This document shows, piece after piece, positions 52,953 to 62,575 of a stretch of 64,000 nucleotides of DNA. The notes below the pieces were generated by a model. The model had not been told where the DNA came from, searched no databases, and saw only the letters and a program-made list of their open reading frames with translations. Position numbers and translations under genes: made by a program. Location: assembly GCF_016650815.1 (NCBI RefSeq), contig NZ_JAEKEZ010000029.1, forward strand, positions 558,001 through 622,000, given 5' to 3'. The DNA comes from Pseudomonas sp. TH31 (lineage in GTDB: Bacteria; Pseudomonadota; Gammaproteobacteria; Pseudomonadales; Pseudomonadaceae). How positions within the stretch are numbered: position 1 is the first letter of the stretch; each line of letters begins with the position of its first letter.

Positions 52953-55146
52953 CACGTACCTCCGTCGGTCAGGGCCGCATCACTGCGCATCGCGAGTGAG
53001 TCGGGCATGGACATGAGTCCGAATTGGCTGGAAATCTGTTGCGCGACCAGATTGGCCAACTGAGTGGCACTGGCTTGATCCTGACCGTTGATGTAGATGT
53101 TCGCGTTAACCGTATTTTGTTGGTTGCTCGTCTGGGCACTGCTGAGATCCTTTGCGACCTCACCCGGAGCGGCAAGTTGATCAGTAGGTGCGGCGAGCTT
53201 TTCACCCAACCACTCCCCTCCCCAACTCCCCGCCATACCACCCAGCAAACCACCAATCACGCCACCAACCGCCGTACCCAAAACAGGCACCACGCTGCCG
53301 ATCATGGCGCCGGCAGCCGCGCCAGCATAAGTACCGGCGAGCCCACCACCGGCATTGCCCAATGCCCCACCGACGGCCTTGGTATCGCCCTCGCGCAGCC
53401 CTTTGACGAGATCGTAACCAGCGCTGAGCAGCCCCAGCGGCGCGATGCGTTTAGTGACCGCCGAGCCCATTCTGGCCGCACCCAGCAAGCGGCTCTTGGT
53501 CGACATGGGTGCCAGACTGGCAACGCTTCCGGGGACGGGGTTGATCGCGGCTTTTCTCGCGGTCGTGACTTTTCCGGTCCTGGCGCCTCGAGGTGATTTT
53601 TTGCCCTTACGCCCGCTGCCCTTGGCGGTGCCCATCGGATCACCGGCCTCGGGAATCTGTCGCGCACCGGCCAGAACCAGAAGCTTTGTTGCCGCAGCAG
53701 TGATGGCTGACGCCATCGCGACTTTGATTTCGGCGCCGCGCGCCAAGGCGATAGCCCCTGCGAGCAGCAGCAATCCCGCGGTGGTTTTGGGTTGTGCTTC
53801 AGCAACGCCGCTCAAGCCATTGGCCAACGCGCGGAGCGATACCATTAAGCCATCAGTCAATGGTGCCAGGGCATTACCACCCGCGGCGAACATCCGGTTT
53901 TTACTCGCATCCAGCGCATTCCAGCGCCCTTGGGAGGTTTCTCCTAGTGCTTCGGCGGTTTGCGCGACGGAGCCTGCGAACTTCGGCAACGCCCCGTCTT
54001 TAGTTCTCTCGGACACCTGCAGAAAAGTTTTTGGACATCCTCCGGTTTTTTCAGCAACTCAAGAGTTGCCCCGTTATCGTCGAACAGAGTCTTCGTCAGC
54101 GACTGCTGTTCTGGCTCAGGTTTTTTCTTCAGTGCTTCAAGCACCAGGTTAATCGTTCCCAATGGATCCGTGCGCAGGCCGTCGGCCACCATCGTGGGAT
54201 TGAATCGGGAGTCCAGTTCTGTCCAGGCCTTGCGTTGCTCCGGTGAAGCCGCATCCCCCTTGGCCAACCCCGAGGTGAAACTTTTCAACGCCACACCGGC
54301 ACCGGCCTTGTCTGCGCCGCTATTGAGGAACGCCGCAGCGAGAGCCGCCACCTGTTCAGGCGTCAAGCCCGAGGCGATGCCAGCTTCGCCACTTTGCTGC
54401 ACCACCGAGCCAATATCGGCCGCTTTGACATTCAGGCCACTGTTGCCAAGATGGTTGGTCGCATCCGCCAGGCTCAGGCTTTGTCCCCTATCGAGCTTCA
54501 TCGCCGTGCGCCAGCCCAGCAGCATCTCACTGGCGGCCTTGACGTCGAGACCGAATGCCGACGCCGTCACCGCACTATCGCGGGTGAAATTTAGTAGATC
54601 GTCCTGCTTTTTGACCGGGTCGGGCCCGCCCCCGATACCCGCTTTTGCCGCCGCCAACTCAACCTGGGCCAGTTGAACTACGGTTGCCCCACTTGGAGCA
54701 ACTTGCTTGTCGCTGGCCACTATCTGGTTGGCTTGCGACAGTTTCTGAAGCTGAATATTGTCCAGCTTCAGCACCTGATTGAGCTCAACCATCGCCAACT
54801 CGGAGGCCATCGCAGACTTGAGCAAATCTGGCGGTGCACGCTGATCCACCTCGGCGTTGAGCTTTGACTTTGGCTCACTGCTAGCAGCAGGCACCGAAGT
54901 ATTCGCCTTGAGCAACGACTGCTGCGACGCCAGGGCACCGTTCAGCGATGCCAACGTTTCTCGCAGCTTTTCCTGCTCAACCACCAATAGGCGAATGTCG
55001 AGGCTGGCGGTAGTCAGCGCCAGGTTCAGTTCCAAGAAAGGTTCATTGGAGCTGGCAAGCCCCGGCGTTGCAGACGCACTGCCGAGTTGCGGTCGCTCAA
55101 TGCGATTTATCTGCGCATCGGGCGGCGAATACTTACTCTCTGCCAT
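52952..55146 (-). CDS. P2-like tape-measure protein (frameshifted as sequenced)
   Basis: A ~731-residue tape measure of the P2 gpT type. The N-terminal part has coiled-coil regions and a TMP core (GWRTAMKLDRGQSLSLADAT, then GEAGIASGLTPEQVAALAAA). The C-terminal half has hydrophobic glycine-rich membrane-like segments (GGALGNAGGGLAGTYAGAAA). As sequenced the frame breaks after EDVQKLF at a run of four As on the plus strand (54023-54026); one more restores FLQVSERTKDGALPKFAGSV. The start lies six bases after the stop of the frameshifted chaperone. Confidence 0.85.
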
Positions 55147-55152
55147 CCCGCT

Positions 55153-55858
55153 TTACTCCTGTTTCACGCCAAGGCGAGTGATCGCGATGTCGTAGCGGCG
55201 CAAGGCCTTGCCGACGTCCCATTCCAGAATTTCCGCTTCATTTACCAGGTAAATGAGCGGCACCACATCGAGGATTACTTCGATGTCGCGCTCCGAAAGA
55301 AGTCCGCCGGTTTGTTTAAAAAATCGTCGATGCGTACCTGAAGCTGTGTCCAGTCGGGCACGGTCAACAGGTCCAGATCGGGCAGCATCAGCCCGGTGCA
55401 ATGGGCGGTGATGAACTCGGCGCGTTCTTTGGCCGTTTTAAGCTTTTTCATCGCTTTGGTGGCGCGCAGCACTGGCATTTCCAGGGTCAGCGCGGTCAGG
55501 CTGCGGCCCCCGCTTTGAGCGGTTGCAGCAGTTGCACTTGATCGGGGTCGCTCGCTGTTTCGCCAGCTTCGGCGTCCTGTGCCAGGAAGTACGAGGCCGG
55601 GCGAGTCGACATTTCGTGCACGTACTGCGCGATGCTCACGTAGTCCGGGCGTTTGAGCTGATCCAGTTCCTTGACCGACAGGCCGGTGGCCAGTTTGGCC
55701 AGTTCGAAGAACTGATCGTCCTCATCGTCGCCGGCACGGGCCAGGGCTTCTTTCTGCGCGGCGTAAAACAGCGGTTTGAGTTGGATCTGCTCGATCTGCG
55801 ACTGGTCGTCGGCGGCGATCGGCGACAGCAAGACGTGAACGGGAGGCGTCCAGGACAT
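55153..55858 (-). CDS. P2 gpE-like tail assembly chaperone(s) with -1 frameshift extension
   Basis: Three pieces read on. The first (55858-55496) is a chaperone-like domain (FFELAKLATGLSVKELDQLK). The second (from SLTALTLEMPVLRATKAMKK to a stop at 55275) is a second domain of the same kind. They join into one ~194-residue protein if the five-C run at 55507-55511 (plus strand) is one base short; otherwise the second starts at 55478. Near the end of the second, GAT TTT TTA AAC carries the slippery heptamer T TTA AAC (plus 55314-55320). A -1 slip adds 53 residues (QTGGLLSERDIEVILDVVPL...) to a stop at 55153, just before the tape measure. This is the E/E' arrangement of P2. Confidence 0.75.
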
Positions 55859-55939
55859 GAATGAATTCCTTGGTGGATCGTGGGGAGGTGTTGCGTAATG
55901 CCGGTTAGCGAATGCAGATCTGAGGGCTGGCAAAGACCC

Positions 55940-56030
55940 TGTAGGAGCGAGCTTGCTCGCGATGGCGGCAGGTCAGTCAACATCAATGCTGGATGTGCCG
56001 GCCTCTTCGCGAGCAGGCTCGCTCCCACAT
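55940..56030. repeat. REP-type inverted repeat (family A) between tube and chaperone genes
   Basis: GTAGGAGCGAGCTTGCTCGC and GCGAGCAGGCTCGCTCCCAC face each other across ~45 bases in the ~200-base gap of the P2-like module. Confidence 0.85.
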
Positions 56031-56062
56031 GGATCGCATTTAACTGGCGAGTGTTGCGGGGT

Positions 56063-56569
56063 TTACGGCAGCAACACGGCGCGGCGCGCATCACCGAGGA
56101 TGTCGACGCCGTTGAGCATGAACTTCTGGGTGCGCACGTCGATGTCGATCACCGGGATGCCGTTTTCGAGACGGTTGTAGGTGCGGCAGGTGAGTTCAAG
56201 CGTGGTAATCGGCTTATCGGCCATCTTGACCGCCGATTCGCTCAAGGACTTCAGCTTGCCGCCAACGGTGTGGTAGGTGAACCAGGTATTGCCGTCCTGA
56301 TCCTGACCGGCTTCGCGCACGTTCAGCAGAATGTCGTCACCCAGTTTTACACCCAGGGCCAGCATGACTTCCGGGCCCATGCCTTGCAGCATCAATGTGG
56401 CTGTCAACACAGAGGCACTTTTGACCATGTCCTCGCCGATAAAACGCCCGCCCGTCATCGTTTCCATTGCGAAGTCGATCTTTGGCGGGGCGAAACTTTC
56501 CACCGTCGCCGACAACGGCAGGCCCTGCAGGGTGGCCGCGATGGCCTGTCTTACACGGTTGGTAAACAT
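56063..56569 (-). CDS. P2 FII-like major tail tube protein
   Basis: A 168-residue tube protein, the same length as the R-pyocin tube. FAPPKIDFAMETMTGGRFIG and MALGVKLGDDILLNVREAGQ are family blocks, as is the C-terminal DIDVRTQKFMLNGVDILGDA. Its ATG overlaps the sheath stop (TAATG). Confidence 0.93.
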   Translation of the reverse strand: MFTNRVRQAIAATLQGLPLSATVESFAPPKIDFAMETMTGGRFIGEDMVKSASVLTATLMLQGMGPEVMLALGVKLGDDILLNVREAGQDQDGNTWFTYHTVGGKLKSLSESAVKMADKPITTLELTCRTYNRLENGIPVIDIDVRTQKFMLNGVDILGDARRAVLLP

Positions 56570-57734
56570 TAGAGAACATCCTCCAGGAACTGCTCGATGA
56601 TTTCATCGCGGGCGTTGAGTTGGTAAACCATGTGTTCGTTCGGCGCGTAACGGCCGTAGTCGATGACGATGAACCAGGTGCCGTTCTTGTACTTCTCGAC
56701 ACTGTTCAATTCCGGGTGCAGGTACACGCTGCCGCCAGGGATGGTTTCATCGGCGACCAGGGTTTGCAGCCAGTCGTTGATGCGCTTGACCTCCTGGTCC
56801 ATGAACGACTTGGTCAGGTTCTTGGCCATGGCTTTCTGGCCGGCTTTCACCAGCTTGCGGCTGATCGCATCTTCCAGGCCGACGTAGCTGATGAACTTGC
56901 CGGTGATCGAACGGTTACCCAACAGCGAGAAGCCGCCGAGGACAGTACGGGCGTAGTAGCTGATGCCGTAGCGGTTGAGCAGATCACCTTCGGTGGAGGT
57001 GTCGAGGATGTTGTATTCCACGACCCGCGACACGTCCTCGGCGTAGGTCACCTGGTTGCCCGGCTCTCCCACTGCTTGACCTTGGCCAGTGCCGCGATGG
57101 CCAGGCTCGATGGTGCCAGGAACACGTTTTTCTTCGCCGCCTTGGAGTACACCGCCGGCATGTTGTGCACCAGCAGGCAACGGTCGAAACCGAGGTCATC
57201 GCCGCCCAGGTCCTTGCTGTACGTCACTTGATCAGCGACCGCGGCGTCCTTGCCGTCGAGCACTACGCGAGCCTTGATGCGCTTGCCGAACGAAGCGAAT
57301 TCGCTGGCCACCGCCTTGGTGCCGGTGAAGCCCGGTGCACCAATGATGGTCAGGTCTTCCGGCACACCGCTCAGCGCGGCCAGGCCCAGTTTGCGGCCGG
57401 TCACCGGCTCGACACCGCCGATCACGTTGTTCGCGGTGTCCGCCGGGGTCGTGCCCTCTTCGACGATGACCACGTAAACCGGGACCTTCACCACTTTCAG
57501 GATCTGGTACACCGCCTGGTACAACGTGCCCGACTCGGCGCCGGTCGGATCGAGCAGCCCCTGAGTGGTGAAGCTGTTGATGCGGAACGGCGAATTGCGC
57601 GGAATCAGTGGATCGGCATTCGGCGCAGTGCCAACCAGGCCAATGACGTTGTCACCCAGGCCACCCATGGCCTCGGGGGATTCAGTGGCATTGACGGTGA
57701 TGCCGTTGTGCTCGAAGTTCAAAACCTCAGCCAT
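56569..57734 (-). CDS. P2 FI-like contractile sheath protein (frameshifted as sequenced)
   Basis: A ~388-residue sheath subunit, close to the R-pyocin length. The N-terminus (AEVLNFEHNGITVNATESPE, then GDNVIGLVGTAPNADPLIPR) and C-terminus (LNSVEKYKNGTWFIVIDYGR) are typical of P2/R-pyocin sheaths. As sequenced it breaks at AGCCGGGCAAC on the minus strand (plus 57058-57065); one more C gives KQWESPGNQVTYAEDVSRVV and a continuous protein. Confidence 0.88.
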
Positions 57735-57735
57735 G

Positions 57736-57921
57736 TTATTCAGCCTTCTTGGCAGCGGCCTGTTCGGCCGGGGTGGATGTGGATTTCAGCGCCAGGCGAC
57801 CGGCGCTGAGCAGTGCGTTGGCTTCGACGTCGAGCAGGTCGAGCTCCTGGCCAGCGGTTGACCAGTGGCCACGTCCAACGGGGAACGGGACGAGGACGGT
57901 GTAGGTTTGGCGTTCTGCCAT
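57736..57921 (-). CDS. Small tailocin protein upstream of the sheath (DUF2635-like position)
   Basis: A 61-residue protein ending one base before the sheath start. YTVLVPFPVGRGHWSTAGQE then LDLLDVEANALLSAGRLAL suggests a short beta-hairpin followed by a helix and a Lys/Ala tail. It occupies the position held by DUF2635 in the Mu-like module, but similarity is weak. Function is unknown. Confidence 0.7.
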   Translation of the reverse strand: MAERQTYTVLVPFPVGRGHWSTAGQELDLLDVEANALLSAGRLALKSTSTPAEQAAAKKAE

Positions 57922-57940
57922 TTGGGTTTCTCCAGAGACG

Positions 57941-57967
57941 AAAAAGCCCCTTTTTTAGGAAGGGGCT
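57941..57967 (-). terminator. Intrinsic terminator after the P2-like fibre module
   Basis: On the minus strand AGCCCCTT/AAGGGGCT with a 7-base loop is followed by five Ts. It separates the fibre/assembly genes from the sheath genes. Confidence 0.78.
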
Positions 57968-58011
57968 GTTGGGTGTTGATTGGCGGATAAGAAAACGCCC
58001 CGGCGGTGCGT

Positions 58012-58461
58012 TTATTGGGTGTGTTCGGACATCCAGGACGGAGCCGCAGGGCGGTGCTCGCTCAATGGAAACTCTCCAGCTTCCGGCCAATTTCGAAGCG
58101 TACGGCGATAGGTTTGCAGCTCCGCGTACTGCGTCGTAGAAAGTGTGGTTGCGACACCTTCCTCTTGTTCGTCACGGTGTCGCACAACCAGTGAGTCAGT
58201 TCCCGCCAACTGGACATCTCGCCAAATTCGCTCGTTGTCTGCCAGCTCTTCAGCAGACAACGGTGGTGGATCGACCAATATTGGGTAACCATCAGATTGA
58301 CGTGCAGCTACCTTCTTGGGGCTGACCGATAGGCCATGAAGGATGTCCTGCCAATATCCCAAAGGAACCTCCAAAACATCATCCGGAATATCTTCGCCAT
58401 TAAGGCTAGGTTGATAAGCGCCACAGGTACTCGGACTGAAAAAAATCACTTGATCACTCAT
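58012..58461 (-). CDS. Tail fibre assembly protein of the P2-like module
   Basis: A 149-residue partner of the P2-like fibre. Its N-terminus (MSDQVIFFSPSTCGAYQPSL) resembles assembly protein D of the Mu-like module, and the C-terminal TLSTTQYAELQTYRRTLRNW, then FPLSEHRPAAPSWM, matches C and D. The similarity shows that fibre modules have been exchanged between the two tail types. It starts one base after the fibre stop. Confidence 0.83.
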   Translation of the reverse strand: MSDQVIFFSPSTCGAYQPSLNGEDIPDDVLEVPLGYWQDILHGLSVSPKKVAARQSDGYPILVDPPPLSAEELADNERIWRDVQLAGTDSLVVRHRDEQEEGVATTLSTTQYAELQTYRRTLRNWPEAGEFPLSEHRPAAPSWMSEHTQ

Positions 58462-59993
58462 TTAATACCCCACTGCACGCCAATGCACAGCCCAGTTAAC
58501 GCCCGGCTGGCCGGCCAGATTTTTTATTTTTAAAGTGCACCCCTGCTTCGTTTGACTTCCCGAGGCCAGAATGACGACAGCAATGTCACCGCCTTCATGG
58601 TTACCGACTATTGAACTGAACCCGACAGGAAAAGAAATGGGAAACGTGACATAAACATTCCCACTGGCATCCGCTTGACCTATCCCCCACTGGTCCAGCA
58701 TTCCACTAGGATTTGCTTGATACCCGCTAGCCTTTAGACTCGATTTGAATAGTGGTGAATATTTGAGTGCTGCATCCCCTGTATCCAGGCTCCAGCCTGG
58801 GGCAAGCAGTAAACGTCTAAAGACAGCCATCGTTTGTGCCGCGATTGGAAGAAACCCCTGCGTACCGTTTTGAGTACCAAGCGTTTCACTGCTCCTGGTT
58901 TTTACAGTAACTCCAGCGGTACTGAAAATGGTGACTAGGCCCCCTGGGGGTACTGTTGTCCAATCAGGAAGCGTCGCAGTAGCGGGCACTGTGAAGATAG
59001 TAAGCTTGCCTATATCTGAAACAGTAAGTTGCTTGTCACCATCGTAATTGGTTTGCCCTGCATAGCTGCCCAGTGCCCGCTGTACATACTCGGTGGTCGC
59101 CAATGTTGTGTCATTGCTAAACACATCCGGCGTTGGAGCTTTAGGCCGATCAATGAATACAGGCGAAGCAAGAGGAGCAAATCCGTTGCTGACATTCTGA
59201 AATGCCAGATTGGTCGCCCCCAGCACAATCAAGCCATCCGTGACTAGTTGCCACCGCGTATCTGCCTGCGAGCCCCCTCTTCGACTGAAACAATCAGGCC
59301 GGAAGTAACTTTCAAACCGGTATCGGCATCCTTGGCACGAACCCATACATCGTCAAAAGCAATATAGATACCGTTATCTTTTGCTAAAGTCTGGTTCTTG
59401 ACCAACACCCGATCGCCAGAAACAACAGCAACACCATCAATAGTTTGTGCGTTGCTTAAAACGATATTCGCAGTGGTCGCAACTCGAGCCGACTGCTTTG
59501 TGTCCAGCTTCGCGAGTTCGTCAGCGACATAATTCGTCACCCACGCACGAGTCGCTTTGACCACCGTGTCATCGATCAACAGCGTCACCAACGCCGCATT
59601 ACTGGTCTCGAAAATCGAGCGAATGTAGAACTCCTTTCCCGAACCTGACGTCGCCAACACAGGTTTAAACGACTCCGGATATTTAACGATGGCGTACAAA
59701 ATCCCGGTATCAGTCCAGATCCCGGCCTCCCGCACATACCACCCGCCAACATCCGGCGGAATGGTCACTTCAGCCAGCAACCAGCTCGGGTTTTTTTCAT
59801 CCTGGAACAATGCATTGAGCGGCCCGCGCCACACTTCGCGCTTGAGCGCAGTGTCGGTCGCCGCCGGGTTGTAAACCGCACCGGCGCCGTCACCGACGGA
59901 AATCTGTGACAACTTGATCGGCAGGCCCGCCGCTTTGCAGGCAGTTTCGTAGGCAATCCCCGCGTTGGTGAGCAGGGTGTAATAGTCGGCCAT
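58462..59993 (-). CDS. Tail fibre of the P2-like module (frameshifted as sequenced)
   Basis: A ~510-residue fibre. The N-terminal ~170 residues (DYYTLLTNAGIAYETACKAA, then PPDVGGWYVREAGIWTDTGI) are the phage tail-collar fibre domain that binds the P2-like baseplate. The middle has fibre repeats and the C-terminus (FPISFPVGFSSIVGNHEGG...WAVHWRAVGY) is a beta-sandwich tip like that of fibre D. As sequenced it breaks at a five-C run on the plus strand (59273-59277). One more restores VSVEEGGSQADTRWQLVTDG. Confidence 0.83.
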
Positions 59994-60629
59994 TTAGGAC
60001 CCCTGAGGATAAATAGTGGAGGTTTCGACGGCATAGAGCCCGGCGGCCATAAAGACCTGGCCCGAGGCTTCAAGCCCTTCGATGACAATCGGGTACACCG
60101 TGGTCAGTTCGCCGCACAGGGTGGCGGCGCCGATAACGTGACTGCCGAAGGCGCTCAGGCCCACAGAGATGATCAAGGTGTCGCGTTCGCTTTTGGCGTC
60201 GGCCAGGCGTCGATCAAGACGCGCATCGATGTCTTCGCTGTAGGGCTGCTCGGTGAAGGCCCTGACGGAAAAACTGTAAGGTTGGCCGGGCGGTGTTTGC
60301 TCGTACCAGGCGAGCACTTCGGGTTGCAGTTGCAAGCCTTTGGCAGCGTTCTCCAGTGCCTTTCGAGTACCGGCCTGCCGGGCGGTGGGCCAGGCGAGCT
60401 CTACCGTCAAACGCTTTTCAGCTTCACCAGCCTCCGAACTCCACTCGCTGACCCCGCGATCCGCACCGAGGTACGGCAGGAACGACAGCGGTGTTGAGGC
60501 GGGGTTCATCAGTTCGGGAAATGGCGGATCGATGCGATCAAGCATTCGACCGAAACCAAGATCAAGCGCCCTTTCCAGCGCTGAACTGTTGGCCGGCAAC
60601 AGGCTAGGACGAGGTGTGTCGTTACTCAT
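59994..60629 (-). CDS. P2 gpI-like tail protein I
   Basis: A 211-residue baseplate wedge protein. LLPANSSALERALDLGFGRM, FLPYLGADRGVSEWSSE and RKALENAAKGLQLQPEVLAW are family blocks; gpI links the wedge to the fibre. It ends directly against the fibre start and overlaps gpJ by four bases. Confidence 0.92.
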   Translation of the reverse strand: MSNDTPRPSLLPANSSALERALDLGFGRMLDRIDPPFPELMNPASTPLSFLPYLGADRGVSEWSSEAGEAEKRLTVELAWPTARQAGTRKALENAAKGLQLQPEVLAWYEQTPPGQPYSFSVRAFTEQPYSEDIDARLDRRLADAKSERDTLIISVGLSAFGSHVIGAATLCGELTTVYPIVIEGLEASGQVFMAAGLYAVETSTIYPQGS

Positions 60630-61621
60630 AACGTATCCACCTCGACCTCGACGTCCGTGCAGTACGGGGCCTGGAAAGCCGTGGTCACAATCGGCACCAG
60701 CGGCTCAAGGATTTGCAGTTGAACCGCGCCGGCACTGTGCAGCGTGTAGTCGATCCAGCTCGGGTCGACCCGCCCTTCCAGCCGATGACAAGCATCGGCA
60801 TACGCCTGTAACTGCTGTTGCGCGGCGACTTTGGTCAGCCCCGAATCCGGGCCAGCGTTGATCTTCGCCACCACGCGGATTTTGTAGTTCTTGATTTGCG
60901 CGCCTTGCACCGTGACGTGATCGGTTTCCGGGCATACATCCGGTCGTGCAAAGTGCTGGCGAACACCATCGAGCAACGCGGCGGCCGGCGTGCCATCGCC
61001 CTCCCTTGCAAGCACCGTGACCATCACTTCACCCGGCGCCGTACGACGTCCGTTGCCATCCTTGACCTGCGCCGCGAAGCCGTCCGGGTCGAAGGTGTAG
61101 ATGACTGTCACCACACCCGCAGCGGCGCTTTCCACTTTCACCGCTGGCCGTTCGCCGAGGGTGAACACCTCCCGGCGATACTGCATCCGCGAACCGGCTG
61201 CCGGTGCATGCGGCGCCAGGTAGTAGCGCAACCGGGCGTCATCGTCGCTTTCGAAAACCGGCGGGATGGATGGGTACGCCGCCGGGTCGCCCGGGTCCAG
61301 CAACTGACGCTCAAGCCCCATGTCCGCCAGGCGAGCATCGAGGTTGCTGCCCGTGGCCCACCAGGCCAGCATCTGCTTGATGCGGGCGTTGTATTTGCGT
61401 TCGTGGGTTTGCAACCGCACACAAAAGGCCTCGAGGGCCAGGGTCAGCAACTCGCTTTGGTTTTCCAGGCTGACCACAAGCTTTGCCGCACTCTCGGGGG
61501 AGCGGGCGCCAACGTAGTCCACGACGAAGGTCTTGAACTCTGCGAGCAGGTCCTCAAACACCTCGACGGTGACAATCGAAGGTTCGGCCAATTGATTCTG
61601 GCCAGGTATCAACATACTCAT
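60626..61621 (-). CDS. P2 gpJ-like baseplate assembly protein J
   Basis: A 331-residue wedge protein. EVFEDLLAEFKTFVVDYVGA, LEAFCVRLQTHERKYN, then RLADMGLERQLLDPGDP and the C-terminal CTDVEVEVDTL are typical of the P2-type J family. It overlaps the W-like gene by four bases. Confidence 0.92.
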   Translation of the reverse strand: MSMLIPGQNQLAEPSIVTVEVFEDLLAEFKTFVVDYVGARSPESAAKLVVSLENQSELLTLALEAFCVRLQTHERKYNARIKQMLAWWATGSNLDARLADMGLERQLLDPGDPAAYPSIPPVFESDDDARLRYYLAPHAPAAGSRMQYRREVFTLGERPAVKVESAAAGVVTVIYTFDPDGFAAQVKDGNGRRTAPGEVMVTVLAREGDGTPAAALLDGVRQHFARPDVCPETDHVTVQGAQIKNYKIRVVAKINAGPDSGLTKVAAQQQLQAYADACHRLEGRVDPSWIDYTLHSAGAVQLQILEPLVPIVTTAFQAPYCTDVEVEVDTL

Positions 61622-61950
61622 GCCACCACCTCAAAGGTTTGTTGGCGGTTTTTCCAGGTACCGGCGAAGCGCAACAACAAACCGGCACCGTGTCGACTGG
61701 CCACAATGACCTGGGGCTCAAAATCGTCGATGCCGTTGTGCCTGTTGTAGAACGCTTGGGCGGCGTGGCTTTGCGCAAGGATCAGCAGATCGTCGCCGAG
61801 GTTCTGCCCCAGCAGCTCAGTGATTTGGCAGCCATACAAAGGACGCTTCTGACGGGTGCCCAAGGGCGTCGTCAGCGCCCGGGTCGCACGCTGCACAAAC
61901 TGCAGCCAGTCGTCGACCGTTGCTCCGGTGTCTCTATCGATTCCGATCAT
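61618..61950 (-). CDS. P2 gpW / gp25-like baseplate protein
   Basis: A 110-residue wedge protein of the GPW/gp25 family: MIGIDRDTGATVDDWLQFVQ, RPLYGCQITELLGQN and the C-terminal RFAGTWKNRQQTFEV are clear. Confidence 0.92.
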   Translation of the reverse strand: MIGIDRDTGATVDDWLQFVQRATRALTTPLGTRQKRPLYGCQITELLGQNLGDDLLILAQSHAAQAFYNRHNGIDDFEPQVIVASRHGAGLLLRFAGTWKNRQQTFEVVA

Positions 61951-61961
61951 GGGAAAACTCT

Positions 61962-62573
61962 TTATGCCGGACTGATGACGCGGCCCTGGTGATCCACCAC
62001 CGGGCCGCTCAGGTGCACACCGGACGCGTCGAGCAGCAAGCCGACCGCGCCCAGTTGCAAGGTGATCGCCTGGGGCGTCATGGCCAGTCGGGCGGGGCCG
62101 ATGCTCAGCTCCAGCGATTCGCGAGAACCGGAGAATGCCGCCGGGCCGTTCGTCCAGTGCAAGACATGGCTGGCGTCGTCGTAGCTGCTTTCCGTGCCGT
62201 CCTGATAGAGGCGACGCGTCAGCGAAGCCTGTGTCGAGACCGGCGGAAATTGACCGCCGTTAAGGCCGAACAGCGCCACCGACTGGCCGCCGCCCTCGCC
62301 GCCGCCATGGTTCAGCAGCAGGCATTGCTCGCCCACGGAAGGGATCCGCGACTCGCTCTGTGCCCCGGCGCTAGGGTTAAAAAAACGGATCGCCGGGGTC
62401 AGCAATTCACCATGGCTGACCTTGCAGGTGTTGCTGGCTGCATCGACCTGTTGGCACACGCCGATGCGACAAAAGCTGTCGGCGCGCCGATACAGGTCTT
62501 CAAGCTCGGTCTCCATCTGCGCCAGTCGTTCGATGATCGGGCCCAGTTGCATACGTAGCAGCGCGTCAAACAT
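61962..62573 (-). CDS. P2 gpV-like baseplate assembly protein V (spike)
   Basis: A 203-residue spike protein. The N-terminal coiled stretch (ERLAQMETELEDLYRRADS) is followed by an OB-fold (IGVCQQVDAASNTCKVSHGE; SVGEQCLLLNHGGGEGGGQS) and C-terminal beta-helix. It forms the tip of the P2-like tail. It starts immediately after the upstream gene. Confidence 0.92.
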   Translation of the reverse strand: MFDALLRMQLGPIIERLAQMETELEDLYRRADSFCRIGVCQQVDAASNTCKVSHGELLTPAIRFFNPSAGAQSESRIPSVGEQCLLLNHGGGEGGGQSVALFGLNGGQFPPVSTQASLTRRLYQDGTESSYDDASHVLHWTNGPAAFSGSRESLELSIGPARLAMTPQAITLQLGAVGLLLDASGVHLSGPVVDHQGRVISPA

Positions 62574-62575
62574 GG

